DNA from: Poindextera sp965277425 | GTDB lineage: Bacteria; Pseudomonadota; Alphaproteobacteria; Caulobacterales; Caulobacteraceae | Assembly (NCBI GenBank): GCA_965277425.1 | Contig: CBDICR010000004.1 | Location: 244,974-308,973 of the forward strand | Direction: 5' to 3' | Length of the DNA: 64,000 nt | Part shown: in pieces, positions 8,646 to 16,785 of the stretch | How the letters are laid out: the number at the start of each line of letters is the position of its first letter | Numbering within the stretch: the first letter of the stretch is position 1 | Notes under the pieces: model-generated | The model's input: the letters and a program-made list of their open reading frames with translations, nothing else | What the model was told of the DNA's origin: nothing | The model's database searches: none | Made by a program: the position numbers and the translations under genes

Positions 8646-9896
8646 TTAGCGCGCCGCGCCGGCCATCAGCCGGTCGAGCTGCAGGCGGATGTGGGCGGCT
8701 TCGGCGGGGGTGTTGGCCAGGGCGATGGCGCGGTCGAAGGCGATGCGCGCCTCTTCGGCCCGGCCCAGTTCGAGCAGGAAGGCGCCCCTGACGCCGTGGA
8801 AGTAGAAATAGCCGGACAGGCGTGTCTCCAGCGGCTCGACCATGGCCAGGGCGGCCTCGGCTCCGCGCACCTTGTCGACCGCCACCGCGCGGTTGAGCGT
8901 GACGATCGGCGACGGCTGCAGGATTTCGAGGTTGGCGTAGAGCCGGTCGATCTGCGCCCAGTCGGTGTCCGCCGCTCGGGCGGCGCGGGCGTGCAGGGCC
9001 GCGATCGCCGCCTGCACCTGGTAGGGGCCAGGCCGGGCGTGGCGCATGGCCTTGTCGATCAGGGCCAGGCCCTCGGCGATCATGCCGCGGTTCCACAGGC
9101 GCCGGTCCTGGTCTTCCAGGAGCACGATCTCGCCGCCCGCATCGAACCGCGCCGGCGTCCGCGCGTGCTGCAACAGCATCAGCGCAACCAGGCCCATGAT
9201 CTCCGGCTCGGCTTGAAACAGCTTCAGCAACAGGTTGCCTAGGCGGATCGCCTCGTCGCAGAGCGGCGCGCGGGCGGGCGCCTGGCCGCTATGAACCGAG
9301 TAGCCCTCGTTGAAGATCAGATAGAGCATCCGTGCGACGTTTGAGAGCCGTTCGGCCCGCTCGACCGCGCTCGGCGTCTCGAAGGGCGTGTCGGCGCCGG
9401 CGATGCGGGCCTTGGCGCGGGTGATGCGCTGCTCCATGGCGCTCTCGCCGACCAGGAAGGCGCGGGCGATCTGTTTCACCGTCAGGCCGGAAACGATGCG
9501 CAGCGCCACCGCGATCTGCTGGGCCGGCGGCAGGTCCGGATGGCAGCAGATGAACAGGAGCCTGAGGATATCGTCGCGGTAGTGCGCCCCGTCCAGCCGC
9601 TCGACCAGAACGTCCTCGGCGTCGTCCAGGTCGGAAATGACCTCTTCGGACGGCAAGGGCGCCTGCTTGCGTGCGCGCCGGGCCGCGTCGATGCCGGTAT
9701 TGCGCCCGACCATGATCAGCCAGGCGGCGGGGTCGCGCGGCGGGCCGTTCTGCGGCCAGGCCTTCAGCGCGCGCAGGCAGGCGTTCTGGAACGCCTCCTC
9801 GGCCGTATCCAGGTCGCGGAAATAGCGCAGCAGCGCTCCGATCGCCTGGGGACGGGCCGAGGTGAGAGCCGCGCCGATCCAGGCCGGATCGCTCAT
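8646..9896 (-). CDS. ECF42-type RNA polymerase sigma factor with C-terminal TPR-like domain
   Basis: A 416-residue extracytoplasmic-function sigma factor, about twice the usual ECF length. Region 2 (about residues 10-80) includes DTAEEAFQNACLRALKAWP; region 4 (about 130-185) includes a helix-turn-helix with LTVKQIARAFLVGESAMEQR. The remaining ~220 residues form the helical TPR-like extension of the ECF42 group (GLVALMLLQHARTPAR, LNRAVAVDKV). ECF42 members lack an anti-sigma partner and are linked to YCII/DGPF proteins, as here. The YCII gene is the upstream neighbour on the same strand. Confidence 0.9.
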   Translation of the reverse strand: MSDPAWIGAALTSARPQAIGALLRYFRDLDTAEEAFQNACLRALKAWPQNGPPRDPAAWLIMVGRNTGIDAARRARKQAPLPSEEVISDLDDAEDVLVERLDGAHYRDDILRLLFICCHPDLPPAQQIAVALRIVSGLTVKQIARAFLVGESAMEQRITRAKARIAGADTPFETPSAVERAERLSNVARMLYLIFNEGYSVHSGQAPARAPLCDEAIRLGNLLLKLFQAEPEIMGLVALMLLQHARTPARFDAGGEIVLLEDQDRRLWNRGMIAEGLALIDKAMRHARPGPYQVQAAIAALHARAARAADTDWAQIDRLYANLEILQPSPIVTLNRAVAVDKVRGAEAALAMVEPLETRLSGYFYFHGVRGAFLLELGRAEEARIAFDRAIALANTPAEAAHIRLQLDRLMAGAAR

Positions 9897-9962
9897 CCGT
9901 CTACGCTCCCAATGGAGCTTCGAAGGACAAACGCCCTTCGAAGCGCGCAGCGCGAAGTCGGG

Positions 9963-10334
9963 TCACGCCGCCACGTCTCCGGGCCGGAAGAGCGCGAGCG
10001 GGCGGATCTCATAGGCGCCGCCGGGATTGGCCTTGCCGAGGTCGCGGGCGATCTCCAGCGCCTCGTCCAGGGCGGCGCAATCGACGACATAGAAGCCCAA
10101 AAGCTGTTCCTTGGTTTCGGCGAACGGCCCGTCGACGACCAACGGCGGGTCGCGGTCCTTGCGCAGGGTGGTGGCGGCCGTCGTCGGCATCAGCCGCGCG
10201 ACCGGCCCGAGCTTGCCCTGCCTGGCCAGCTTGTCCTGCACCACCGCCAGGCGCGCCATGCAGGCGTCCTCCTCGTCCTTGGTCCAGGACCAGACGGTGC
10301 TTTCGTCATTGTAGCAGAGGATGGCGTAGAGCAT
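9963..10334 (-). CDS. YCII-related / DGPF-domain protein
   Basis: A 123-residue protein with the signature VVDGPFAETKEQLLGFYVVDC near residues 70-90, typical of the DGPF branch of the YCII family. DGPF genes are the standard genomic partners of ECF42 sigma factors and are thought to be their targets. The ECF42 gene starts 66 bp downstream on the same strand, consistent with one transcript. The biochemical activity is unknown; YciI-like folds are ferredoxin-like. Confidence 0.9.
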   Translation of the reverse strand: MLYAILCYNDESTVWSWTKDEEDACMARLAVVQDKLARQGKLGPVARLMPTTAATTLRKDRDPPLVVDGPFAETKEQLLGFYVVDCAALDEALEIARDLGKANPGGAYEIRPLALFRPGDVAA

Positions 10335-10419
10335 GGGATCAGGGTCCGCTTTTGCCTAAGGACGAACGACTATGCCCCCAGCCGACCAGACAGGTCGATA
10401 AGATGAGTCGTCGGCGGCG

Positions 10420-10641
10420 ATGAACGCCCTTACCCTGTTCGGCCTCTTCGCGGTGTTCGCCGGCCTGGTCTGCTATGCGCTGGAGTCGCGGTCCAACGGC
10501 TGGACCCTGGGCTTCGCCTTCGCCTGCGGGCTGGCCTCCGTCTACGGCTTTTTGCAGGGCGCCTGGCCTTTCGGCCTGGTCGAGATCGCCTGGGCCCTTG
10601 TCGCCCTGCGCCGCTGGTGGGTGGGGCGGATCCCCGGCTGA
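10420..10641 (+). CDS. Small inner-membrane protein, unknown function
   Basis: A 73-residue protein with two or three hydrophobic segments (residues 4-20, 30-46 and 50-63) and a basic C-terminus (RRWWVGRIPG). The pattern YALESRS...YGFLQGAWPFGLVE resembles a small conserved membrane protein family found in many bacteria; this is from memory of the pattern only. It is transcribed divergently from the YCII/ECF42 pair. No strong SD sequence is visible before the ATG. Confidence 0.6.
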   Translation: MNALTLFGLFAVFAGLVCYALESRSNGWTLGFAFACGLASVYGFLQGAWPFGLVEIAWALVALRRWWVGRIPG

Positions 10642-10758
10642 GGAATTTCGGCGCGGTCGGCGCGCCCGGCCGTGCTAGAGCCGCCGGCGGCGGTTTGAGC
10701 AAGGCGTTCCCATCATGAGGCTATCGCGCGACGGATCCAAGCCCAGGACGCGGGGCGG

Positions 10759-11022
10759 ATGATCTACGCCCTTGTCACCGCGCTCCTGTGGGGCGCCTTG
10801 TCCCGTTATCTGCAGGCGCCCTACTGGGTGGTGGCCGTCGGCGCCCTGGTCGTGGCCGGCGCGGGCTTCTGGCTTGAGCGGGACAGGCTGGCGCGCTCGG
10901 CGCCGACCAACCGGCGGGACCTGTTCCTGCTCCTGGCCGCCGCCTATGCCTTTGTTTCGCTGGTCACGCTGGGACTGGTGACCTTGACCTATTCGCTGGA
11001 GCCGCTGCTGCTGCACCCGTAG
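10759..11022 (+). CDS. Small membrane protein, unknown function
   Basis: An 87-residue protein with three predicted membrane segments (about residues 2-18, 22-40 and 53-80) separated by a short charged loop (LERDRLARSAPTNRRD). GGGGCGG lies just upstream of the ATG. I do not recognise the family. It ends 1 bp before the stop of the opposite-strand 62-aa gene, so the two are tightly convergent. Confidence 0.6.
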   Translation: MIYALVTALLWGALSRYLQAPYWVVAVGALVVAGAGFWLERDRLARSAPTNRRDLFLLLAAAYAFVSLVTLGLVTLTYSLEPLLLHP

Positions 11023-11023
11023 G

Positions 11024-11212
11024 TCATCCGCGCGGGCCACGGACGTCGGCGATCCAGGCCTTCGAGTCGTTTTCGATCCATCCGCGCGCGTGGGCCTCGC
11101 TCGCAAAGGCCTGCACCCGTTCCTTATGCCCGCTGGGCCAGGTGACCTGAACATACCATTCGGAAAAGATGCCGAACGGGCGGGGCTCCATCTTCGGATC
11201 ATTATCGGCCAT
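11024..11212 (-). CDS. Short conserved hypothetical protein
   Basis: A 62-residue soluble protein. The central block SEWYVQVTWPSGHKERVQAF followed by WIENDSKAWI looks like a small single-domain family frequent in alphaproteobacteria. The frame is uninterrupted and ends next to the stop of the convergent membrane-protein gene. The function is unknown. Confidence 0.6.
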   Translation of the reverse strand: MADNDPKMEPRPFGIFSEWYVQVTWPSGHKERVQAFASEAHARGWIENDSKAWIADVRGPRG

Positions 11213-11435
11213 GGCGCATCATACGGCCTGGTCCGCCGAGCGCGCCATGCCCAGACTTGACTTTCAGGCCTTTAGCGCCGATGTGAGGCGCGCTCGCATC
11301 GGCCGCAAAGCCGAAGCGTGATATCCGGCGCTCCAGCCGCGTGAAGGGACATCTCTCGTCCCAGCCTGTCGAGCGCCTGCCGAATCCACCAACCGATCGC
11401 CCAGGTCACGCGGGGCGTTTGCCACCCGCGCCCGT

Positions 11436-11460
11436 CGCGGACCGCATCATGCGGTCCGCG
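11436..11460. promoter_or_regulatory. Perfect 25-bp palindrome upstream of the DEAD-box helicase gene
   Basis: CGCGGACCGCAT (11436-11447) is exactly mirrored by ATGCGGTCCGCG (11449-11460) around one central base. There is no U-run, so it is not an ordinary terminator. It ends 20 bp before a TATAAT hexamer (11481-11486) and so overlaps the expected -35 region. It could be an operator, or a hairpin if transcription starts further upstream. Confidence 0.6.
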
Positions 11461-11480
11461 CGTTTGCACATATGAAAGAC

Positions 11481-11486
11481 TATAAT
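11481..11486 (+). promoter_or_regulatory. Candidate -10 hexamer giving a near-leaderless helicase mRNA
   Basis: A perfect TATAAT lies four bases before the GTG start of the helicase. Transcription would begin at or within a base or two of the start codon, and no SD sequence is present. A matching -35 is not clear. Leaderless messages are common in Caulobacter, but this example is inferred. Confidence 0.4.
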
Positions 11487-11490
11487 CACT

Positions 11491-12849
11491 GTGACTCAAT
11501 TCACCGACCTCGGTCTCGCCAAGCCGCTGCTCAAGGCGCTGGCCGCCGAGGGCTATGTCACGCCGACGCCGATCCAGGCCAAGGCGATCCCGAGCGTCCT
11601 GCTCGGCCGCGACCTTCTGGGTATCGCCCAGACCGGCACCGGCAAGACCGCCGCCTTCGCCCTGCCCATCCTGCAGCGCCTGGCCGACGCTCGCAGGCCC
11701 GCGCCGCGCAAAGGCGCCCGCTGCCTGGTGCTCTCGCCCACCCGCGAACTGGCCAGCCAGATCGCCGAGAGCTTCCGCACCTATGGCGCCCACATGGGCA
11801 TGAGCGTGGCCGTGGTCTTCGGCGGCGCCAAGTACGGCCCGCAGATCAAGGCCCTGCTGGGCGGCGTCGACGTTCTGGTCGCCACGCCGGGCCGGCTGAT
11901 CGACCACATCGCCGAGGGTCATGCCGACCTGTCCTCGACCGAGGTGCTGGTGCTCGACGAGGCCGACCAGATGCTCGACTTAGGGTTTTTGCAGCCGATC
12001 CGGCGCATCGTCTCCAAGATGAGCCGCAAGCGGCAGAACCTGTTCTTCTCCGCCACCATGCCGGCCGAGATCGGCAAGCTGGCCGGCGAGCTTCTGGTCG
12101 ATCCGGTCGAGGTGCGCGTCGCGCCCGCGGCCACTACGGTCGAGACGGTGCAGCAGAGCCTTTTGTTCATCGAGGGCCCGCGCAAGCGCGCCCTCTTGGC
12201 CGAGCTGTTCGAAGATCCATCGATCACCCGCGCCCTGGTCTTCACCCGCACCAAGCGCGGCGCCGACCGCGTCGCCAAGTATCTCGAACAAGCCGACATC
12301 TCCGCCGCCGCCATCCATGGCGACAAGTCCCAGCCCCAGCGCGAGCGGGCCCTGGCCCAGTTCAAGTCCGGCCAGGTGCGCGCCCTGATCGCCACCGACA
12401 TCGCCGCGCGCGGCATCGATGTCGACGGGGTCAGCCACGTCATCCAGTACGAGCTGCCGCAGGTGCCGGAGGCCTATGTCCACCGCATAGGCCGCACCGC
12501 GCGGGCCGGGGCGGCGGGCATCGCCATCAGCTTCTGCGCCGATGACGAACGCGGCCTTTTGAAGGACATCCAGAAGCTGACCCGTCAGACCATCGCCTCC
12601 TACGACCGGCGCAATGACAAGGTCCTGGGCGCGGTCACCGCGGCGACCACCTCCGGCCCCTCGGCCGAACAGTCCCTGCCCCAGGCCAAGGCGCGATCGC
12701 AGAACAACCAGCATCGCTCGGCCAAGCCGCATAACCATCGCCCGAACGGCCACCAGGGCCAGCCCAACCGCAACCGCCGCCGTGGCGGCGGGGCCAAGGG
12801 CCCGTCCAACGGCGCCGCCAAGCCTGCGTGGAATCCGTTACAGGCTTAG
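11491..12849 (+). CDS. DEAD-box ATP-dependent RNA helicase (RhlE-like)
   Basis: A 452-residue helicase that should unwind structured RNA in ribosome assembly or mRNA decay. Motifs in order: Q motif (starting at F4), Walker A AQTGTGKT at 46-53, PTREL at 83-87, DEAD at 156-159, SAT within FFSATMP, and HRIGRTARAG in the second RecA domain. The last ~80 residues are Asn/Arg/Lys-rich, typical of RhlE-type tails. The GTG start is fixed by the Q motif, since no later start would keep it. A REP-like hairpin directly after the stop probably ends the transcript. Confidence 0.93.
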   Translation: MTQFTDLGLAKPLLKALAAEGYVTPTPIQAKAIPSVLLGRDLLGIAQTGTGKTAAFALPILQRLADARRPAPRKGARCLVLSPTRELASQIAESFRTYGAHMGMSVAVVFGGAKYGPQIKALLGGVDVLVATPGRLIDHIAEGHADLSSTEVLVLDEADQMLDLGFLQPIRRIVSKMSRKRQNLFFSATMPAEIGKLAGELLVDPVEVRVAPAATTVETVQQSLLFIEGPRKRALLAELFEDPSITRALVFTRTKRGADRVAKYLEQADISAAAIHGDKSQPQRERALAQFKSGQVRALIATDIAARGIDVDGVSHVIQYELPQVPEAYVHRIGRTARAGAAGIAISFCADDERGLLKDIQKLTRQTIASYDRRNDKVLGAVTAATTSGPSAEQSLPQAKARSQNNQHRSAKPHNHRPNGHQGQPNRNRRRGGGAKGPSNGAAKPAWNPLQA

Positions 12850-12853
12850 TAAA

Positions 12854-13012
12854 TCCCTTCTCCCCCTTGCGGGAGAAGGCGCCTGCGAAGCCGGCGGACG
12901 AGGGGTCGCGCGGCCATTGCCGGTGATCCTTGAAGGCGCGGATGAGAGGTTTTTCGACCCCTCATCCGACCCCTTCGGGGCCACCTTCTCCCGCAAGGGA
13001 GAAGGATCGCCT
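12854..13012. repeat. Palindromic intergenic repeat (CTTCTCCC...GGGAGAAG type)
   Basis: The left part contains the hairpin CCTTCTCCCCCTTGCGGGAGAAGG-like unit followed by a ACGAGGGG block. The right part is its inverted counterpart (CCCCTCATCCG block, then a second CTTCTCCC/GGGAGAAG hairpin). The whole forms a ~155-bp cruciform between convergent genes. Elements of this type are scattered between genes in many alphaproteobacteria and often serve as bidirectional terminators. A much shorter related hairpin is at 17401-17414. Confidence 0.75.
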
Positions 13013-13024
13013 TTGTCGTCGCTC

Positions 13025-13528
13025 TTAGTGGTGGTGATCGCCACCGCCATGGCCACCGCCATGATCGCCACCGCCATGATCGCCACCGCCATGGCCGCCG
13101 CCATGCCAGCCGCCGTGATCGCCACCGCCATGCCAGCCGCCATGATCGCCACCGCGCCAGCCGCCGTGATCATGCCAACCGCCGCCGTACCAGCCGCCGC
13201 CATGCCAGCCGCCGCCGCCCCAGCCGTGCCAGCCGATCGGGCCGCCCCAGCCGTATCCACGCCGCCAGGCATAGCCGCACCAGTAGTAGCCGGGACCGCG
13301 CCAGCCGCCGCCGTACCAGCAATAGTTCCGGCCGCCGTAGAGGAACTGGGCCTTTTCAAGCTGGCCCGCCTCGCCGGCATAGCTGACGGCGTTGTCCAGT
13401 CTCGCCGGAGCGGCGGCGTCGTTCGCCACGGCATCCTGGGTGACCAACGCCGCTGACGCGGCGGACGCCCCGCCCAGAGCGACAGCCAATCCGGAAATTA
13501 GAAGGGTGTTTTTAAGTCCATTGCGCAT
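13025..13528 (-). CDS. Secreted Gly/His/Trp-rich repeat protein
   Basis: A 167-residue protein. The signal peptide (about residues 1-27: basic start, hydrophobic core, ASAASA) is followed by a normal-composition region containing two Cys, then from about residue 90 a low-complexity tail of GGWHGGG and GGDHGG units ending in three His. The start MRNGLKNTLL has GGAG 9 nt upstream; an earlier in-frame start would lack the signal peptide. An envelope or metal-binding role is guessed from composition only. The repetitive DNA (13025-13250) could cause assembly length errors. Confidence 0.7.
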   Translation of the reverse strand: MRNGLKNTLLISGLAVALGGASAASAALVTQDAVANDAAAPARLDNAVSYAGEAGQLEKAQFLYGGRNYCWYGGGWRGPGYYWCGYAWRRGYGWGGPIGWHGWGGGGWHGGGWYGGGWHDHGGWRGGDHGGWHGGGDHGGWHGGGHGGGDHGGGDHGGGHGGGDHHH

Positions 13529-13646
13529 TCGAAGGTCTCCGTCGTTGTCCACGGCCGCAGGGGTCGATTGGAGCACTCTGAGTTTCGCCGCCTGAACCCT
13601 GGCCGCAAGTCGCCGTTCAGACTCGGTTCATCCCTTGAAACCGGCT

Positions 13647-14615
13647 TCAGGTTCCGTCCGACGATGGAACTTCGCGCGGATTGGCGACCTGGGCTGGCGC
13701 TTTCGAGGTCTTCTCGACCGTCGTCTGATGCGGGTAGGGGTGCTCCAGCCCGCTGGACTGGAGCGCCTCGCCGGCGCGCTGAACCAGGTCGAAGCGGGCG
13801 TCCCAATAGACGTCGAGCCTGGCCCAGGCGCGCAGGGTGATGGTCACGGCGCTGTCGGTCAGGGCGGTCACTTTGCACCAGGGCGCGGGCGCCTTCAGGA
13901 TGCGCGGATCGGCCGTGGCGCATGCGATCAGCAGCGCCGTCGCGCGGTCCAGGTCGTGGTCGTAATCGAGGCTGAAATTCAGCTCCATCCGCCGGTTCGT
14001 GGGGCTGGAATAGTTGATGATGGTGTCGCCGAACACCTTGCCGTTCGGCATGAAGATGTCGAGATTGTCCGCGTCGGACAGCTCGGTCATGAACAGGTCG
14101 AGCCGTTTGACCGTGCCGATCTTGCCGTTGACCTCGACCGTGTCGCCGACCCGGTAGGGGCGCAGGATCAGGATCATAACCCCGGCGGCCACGTTCGATA
14201 GCGCCCCCTGCAGGGCCAGCCCGATGGCGATCGAGGCCGCGCCCAGCACCGCCAGGATGGAGGTGGCGCGCACGCCCAGCTGCTCCAGCACCGCCATCAA
14301 CCCGACGATGATGACGATCCAGCGCACCAGCGAGGCCATGAAGCCCTGCAAGGTGGCGTCCGGCGCGCCGGTGCGCTGCAGACGGCCGACCGCGCGGCGG
14401 GCCAGCCGGGCCGCCCATCCTGATGCCCACAGGGTCAAGCCCAGGATCAGCGCGGCGATGACCAGGCTGACGGCGAGCTGGCCGATGGCTTCGAGGAAGG
14501 CCCGCCAGTTGTCCGCCCCGCCGCCGACGACCGCGTTCACGCCCGCGCGCACCATCCCCAGCGGCGCGGGCGGCGTGCTGGTCAGGGCGGACAGGGGCAG
14601 GGCGAGTCTGGGCAC
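13647..14615 (-). CDS. Small-conductance mechanosensitive channel (MscS family)
   Basis: A 322-residue MscS-like channel. There are three hydrophobic segments (about residues 45-68, 93-112 and 118-150). The last is the pore helix TM3 with the Ala/Gly pattern AASIAIGLALQGALSNVAAG. It is followed by the beta domain (RPYRVGDTVEVNGKIGTVKRL) and the alpha/beta cytoplasmic vestibule. It should release solutes on hypo-osmotic shock. The GTG start at 14615 has no clear SD sequence; an internal ATG at 14555 is an alternative. The gene is transcribed in the same direction as the ligase upstream of it. Confidence 0.9.
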   Translation of the reverse strand: MPRLALPLSALTSTPPAPLGMVRAGVNAVVGGGADNWRAFLEAIGQLAVSLVIAALILGLTLWASGWAARLARRAVGRLQRTGAPDATLQGFMASLVRWIVIIVGLMAVLEQLGVRATSILAVLGAASIAIGLALQGALSNVAAGVMILILRPYRVGDTVEVNGKIGTVKRLDLFMTELSDADNLDIFMPNGKVFGDTIINYSSPTNRRMELNFSLDYDHDLDRATALLIACATADPRILKAPAPWCKVTALTDSAVTITLRAWARLDVYWDARFDLVQRAGEALQSSGLEHPYPHQTTVEKTSKAPAQVANPREVPSSDGT

Positions 14616-14668
14616 GATCGTTTCTTAGCCTACCGGGCCACGGCTTGGCTTCATCATCCTTGCCCGCG

Positions 14669-16294
14669 TCAGGCTTGGCGCGCCGGGGCGCGGCCGGCCT
14701 CGATGGCGGCCAGCATCCGCTCCAGCGTCGAGAGCTCATCCGCTTCGCCGGCCGGCTTGTCCCAGCGGATGCGGCTGATGCGCGGAAAGCGCATGGCGAC
14801 GCCGGACTTGTGCCGCGGCGAGCGCTGCAGGCCCTCGAAGGCGACCTCGAACACCAGGCCGAAATCGCGGCTCGCGCGCACCGAGCGCACCGGCCCGAAG
14901 CGTTCGACGGTGTTGTCGCGGACGAACTTGTCGATTCCCTTCAGCTCCTCGTCGGTGAAGCCGAAATAGGCCTTGCCGACCGGGGTCAGCGCGCCCTCGC
15001 TCCAGACCCCGAAGGTGTAGTCCGAATAGAAGCTCGACCGCTTGCCGTGGCCGCGTTGGGCGTACATCAGGACGGCGTCGACCAGATAGGGATCGCGCTT
15101 CCACTTGAACCACGGCCCTTTCGGCCGGCCGGCTTCGTAGATGGAATCCCAGCGCTTCAACATGACCCCCTCGGCGGCCTGGGCGTCGCCGGCCGGCGGG
15201 TCGGCGCGCAGGGCCGCCAGCCCCGCCCAGGTCTCGAACGGCTGCAGGGGCGAAAGATCGATGCGCGGCTCCGCCAAAGCGGCCACGAACGCCTCCAGCC
15301 GCTGGCGCCGCTCGGCGAAAGGCAGATGGCGCAGGTCCGCGCCGGCCTCAGCCAGGAGGTCGTAGGCGCGGATGCCGGCCGGCTGGGCGGCGATCAGGGC
15401 GGAGTCCACCCCCTTGCGGTTCAGCCGCTGCTGCAGGTCGCCAAAGGGCGCTACCCGGCCCTCGCGCATGACCAGGAGTTCGCCGTCGATGGCGCCGTCG
15501 AAGTTCAGCGCCTCCAGTACGTCCGGAAAGGCGCCCGAGATGTCGTCGCCGGTGCGGCTGTAGAGACGCCGCACGCCGCCCTCGCTGACCGCCTGGATAC
15601 GGATGCCGTCCCACTTCCATTCGGCGGCGTAGTCGGCCGGATCGAGCTTGGCGAAGTCGACGGCCTCATCGACGGCCTGGGCCAGCATGACCGGGCGGAA
15701 GCGGCCATGGGCGTCGGCGCTCGGCCGCTCGCTCCTGCCCTCCAGCCAGGCGAACAGGTCGTCGTAGGGCGGCGTCAGGCCGTGCCAGACCTCCTCGACA
15801 TCGGCCACGGCCACGTCGCCCATGTCGGCGGTCGCCTGCTTGGCCAGGCGGGCCGAGACGCCGACGCGCAGGCCGCCGGTCAGCAGCTTGAGCAGGGCCC
15901 AGCGGCCGTCGGCGTCGAGCGCGTCGAGCCAACCCTCGATCAGTTGCTGAACCTCGCGGCGCGAGGCGGTGCGCAGGGCGTCGACGACTTCGGCGAGGTC
16001 CGGCTCGCGGTTCGCGCCCGGCCTGGCCGGCCAGACCAGGGCGACCGCCTCGGCCAGGTCGCCGACATAGTCGTAGGACCAGCGGAACAGTTCCGGATCC
16101 ATCCGCGCCTCGACCGCCTTGCGGATAAAGGCCGGCTTGGCCGCATCGAAGCTGAGCTCGCCGGTCAGCGCCGCCAGCGCCCAGCCGCGCTCCGGATCCG
16201 GCGTCTCGGCCAGATAGTCGCGCACCAGCACCAGCTTGGCGTTCCGCGAACGGGTGAAGGAGAGCCGGTCGAGCAGGTTGGCGAAGGCGCGCAT
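14669..16294 (-). CDS. ATP-dependent DNA ligase
   Basis: A 541-residue ATP-dependent DNA ligase with an N-terminal DNA-binding domain, adenylation domain and OB-fold domain. The nucleotidyl-lysine is K227 in motif I, EWKWDGIR. Motif III-like YDLL and the motif V region (WFKWKRDP) are also visible. The start MRAFANLLDRL matches the usual beginning of the family; the frame is open 48 nt further upstream without support. Such ligases normally sit beside a metallo-beta-lactamase exonuclease, found here at 17428-18438 but separated by the HxlR/azoreductase pair. Confidence 0.92.
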   Translation of the reverse strand: MRAFANLLDRLSFTRSRNAKLVLVRDYLAETPDPERGWALAALTGELSFDAAKPAFIRKAVEARMDPELFRWSYDYVGDLAEAVALVWPARPGANREPDLAEVVDALRTASRREVQQLIEGWLDALDADGRWALLKLLTGGLRVGVSARLAKQATADMGDVAVADVEEVWHGLTPPYDDLFAWLEGRSERPSADAHGRFRPVMLAQAVDEAVDFAKLDPADYAAEWKWDGIRIQAVSEGGVRRLYSRTGDDISGAFPDVLEALNFDGAIDGELLVMREGRVAPFGDLQQRLNRKGVDSALIAAQPAGIRAYDLLAEAGADLRHLPFAERRQRLEAFVAALAEPRIDLSPLQPFETWAGLAALRADPPAGDAQAAEGVMLKRWDSIYEAGRPKGPWFKWKRDPYLVDAVLMYAQRGHGKRSSFYSDYTFGVWSEGALTPVGKAYFGFTDEELKGIDKFVRDNTVERFGPVRSVRASRDFGLVFEVAFEGLQRSPRHKSGVAMRFPRISRIRWDKPAGEADELSTLERMLAAIEAGRAPARQA

Positions 16295-16311
16295 GCGGGT
16301 TTGCGGTGCGT

Positions 16312-16710
16312 TCAGTTTTCGGCGGCGCGCGCGTCGAACCACTGTCTCGCGGCCTGGATCTTCGGCTGTTGTTCACGCGCCCATTTGCCGAGCGCCTGCA
16401 CGGGAACCCACAGCGAGCGGCCCAGTTCAGTGAGCTCGTAATCGACGCGCGGCGGCACGGTCGGGAAGACGGTTCGCGTCACCAGCCCATCGCGCTCCAG
16501 CCCCCGCAGGGTCAGGGTCAGCATCCGCTGAGAAATGCCGCCGACCATGCGCTTGATCTCATTGAAGCGCCGTGGGCCGTCGCCCAACAGGCTGACGATC
16601 AGCACGCTCCATTTGTCGCCGACACGGGCCAGCACCTGGCTCACCGCGCGGCAGTCGGAGCTCTCGTGATCGAGGCGGGGGACGGTCACCTGGCTGTGCC
16701 CGGGTTCCAA
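16312..16710 (-). CDS. HxlR-family transcriptional regulator
   Basis: A 132-residue winged-helix regulator. The family pattern is clear: CRAVSQVLARVGDKWSVLIV, then RRFNEIKRMVGGISQRMLT and LTLRGLERDGLVTR. I chose the TTG start at 16708-16710 because a perfect AGGAGG lies 7 nt upstream; the longer frame from GTG 16743 would run through that SD sequence. It faces the azoreductase gene across a 75-bp gap, the classic arrangement for an HxlR regulator controlling a divergent redox enzyme in response to quinones, aldehydes or similar electrophiles. Confidence 0.88.
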   Translation of the reverse strand: MEPGHSQVTVPRLDHESSDCRAVSQVLARVGDKWSVLIVSLLGDGPRRFNEIKRMVGGISQRMLTLTLRGLERDGLVTRTVFPTVPPRVDYELTELGRSLWVPVQALGKWAREQQPKIQAARQWFDARAAEN

Positions 16711-16785
16711 AATTGTGCCTCCTTGTGGCCGTCGGGTGGTCACTCATATAGCTCTGGTCACAAATCTATACCAAAGGCGATCACC
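16711..16785. promoter_or_regulatory. Divergent hxlR/azoR promoter region with repeated GGTCAC
   Basis: The 75-bp gap holds GGTCAC at 16738-16743 and 16756-16761 (18 bp apart, same orientation), plus GATCACC at 16779-16785. The AT-rich TCATATAGCT lies between the first two. It presumably contains both promoters and the HxlR operator. The repeat spacing places the sites on nearly the same face of the helix. Confidence 0.45.

Noticed and set aside
13025..13250. CRISPR array
   Set aside because: The short Gly/His-codon repeats are tandem, without spacers, and lie in frame in a secreted protein. No CRISPR array is seen anywhere in the window.
14645..16441. 598-codon plus-strand frame
   Set aside because: Antisense to the DNA ligase and HxlR gene; no domain.
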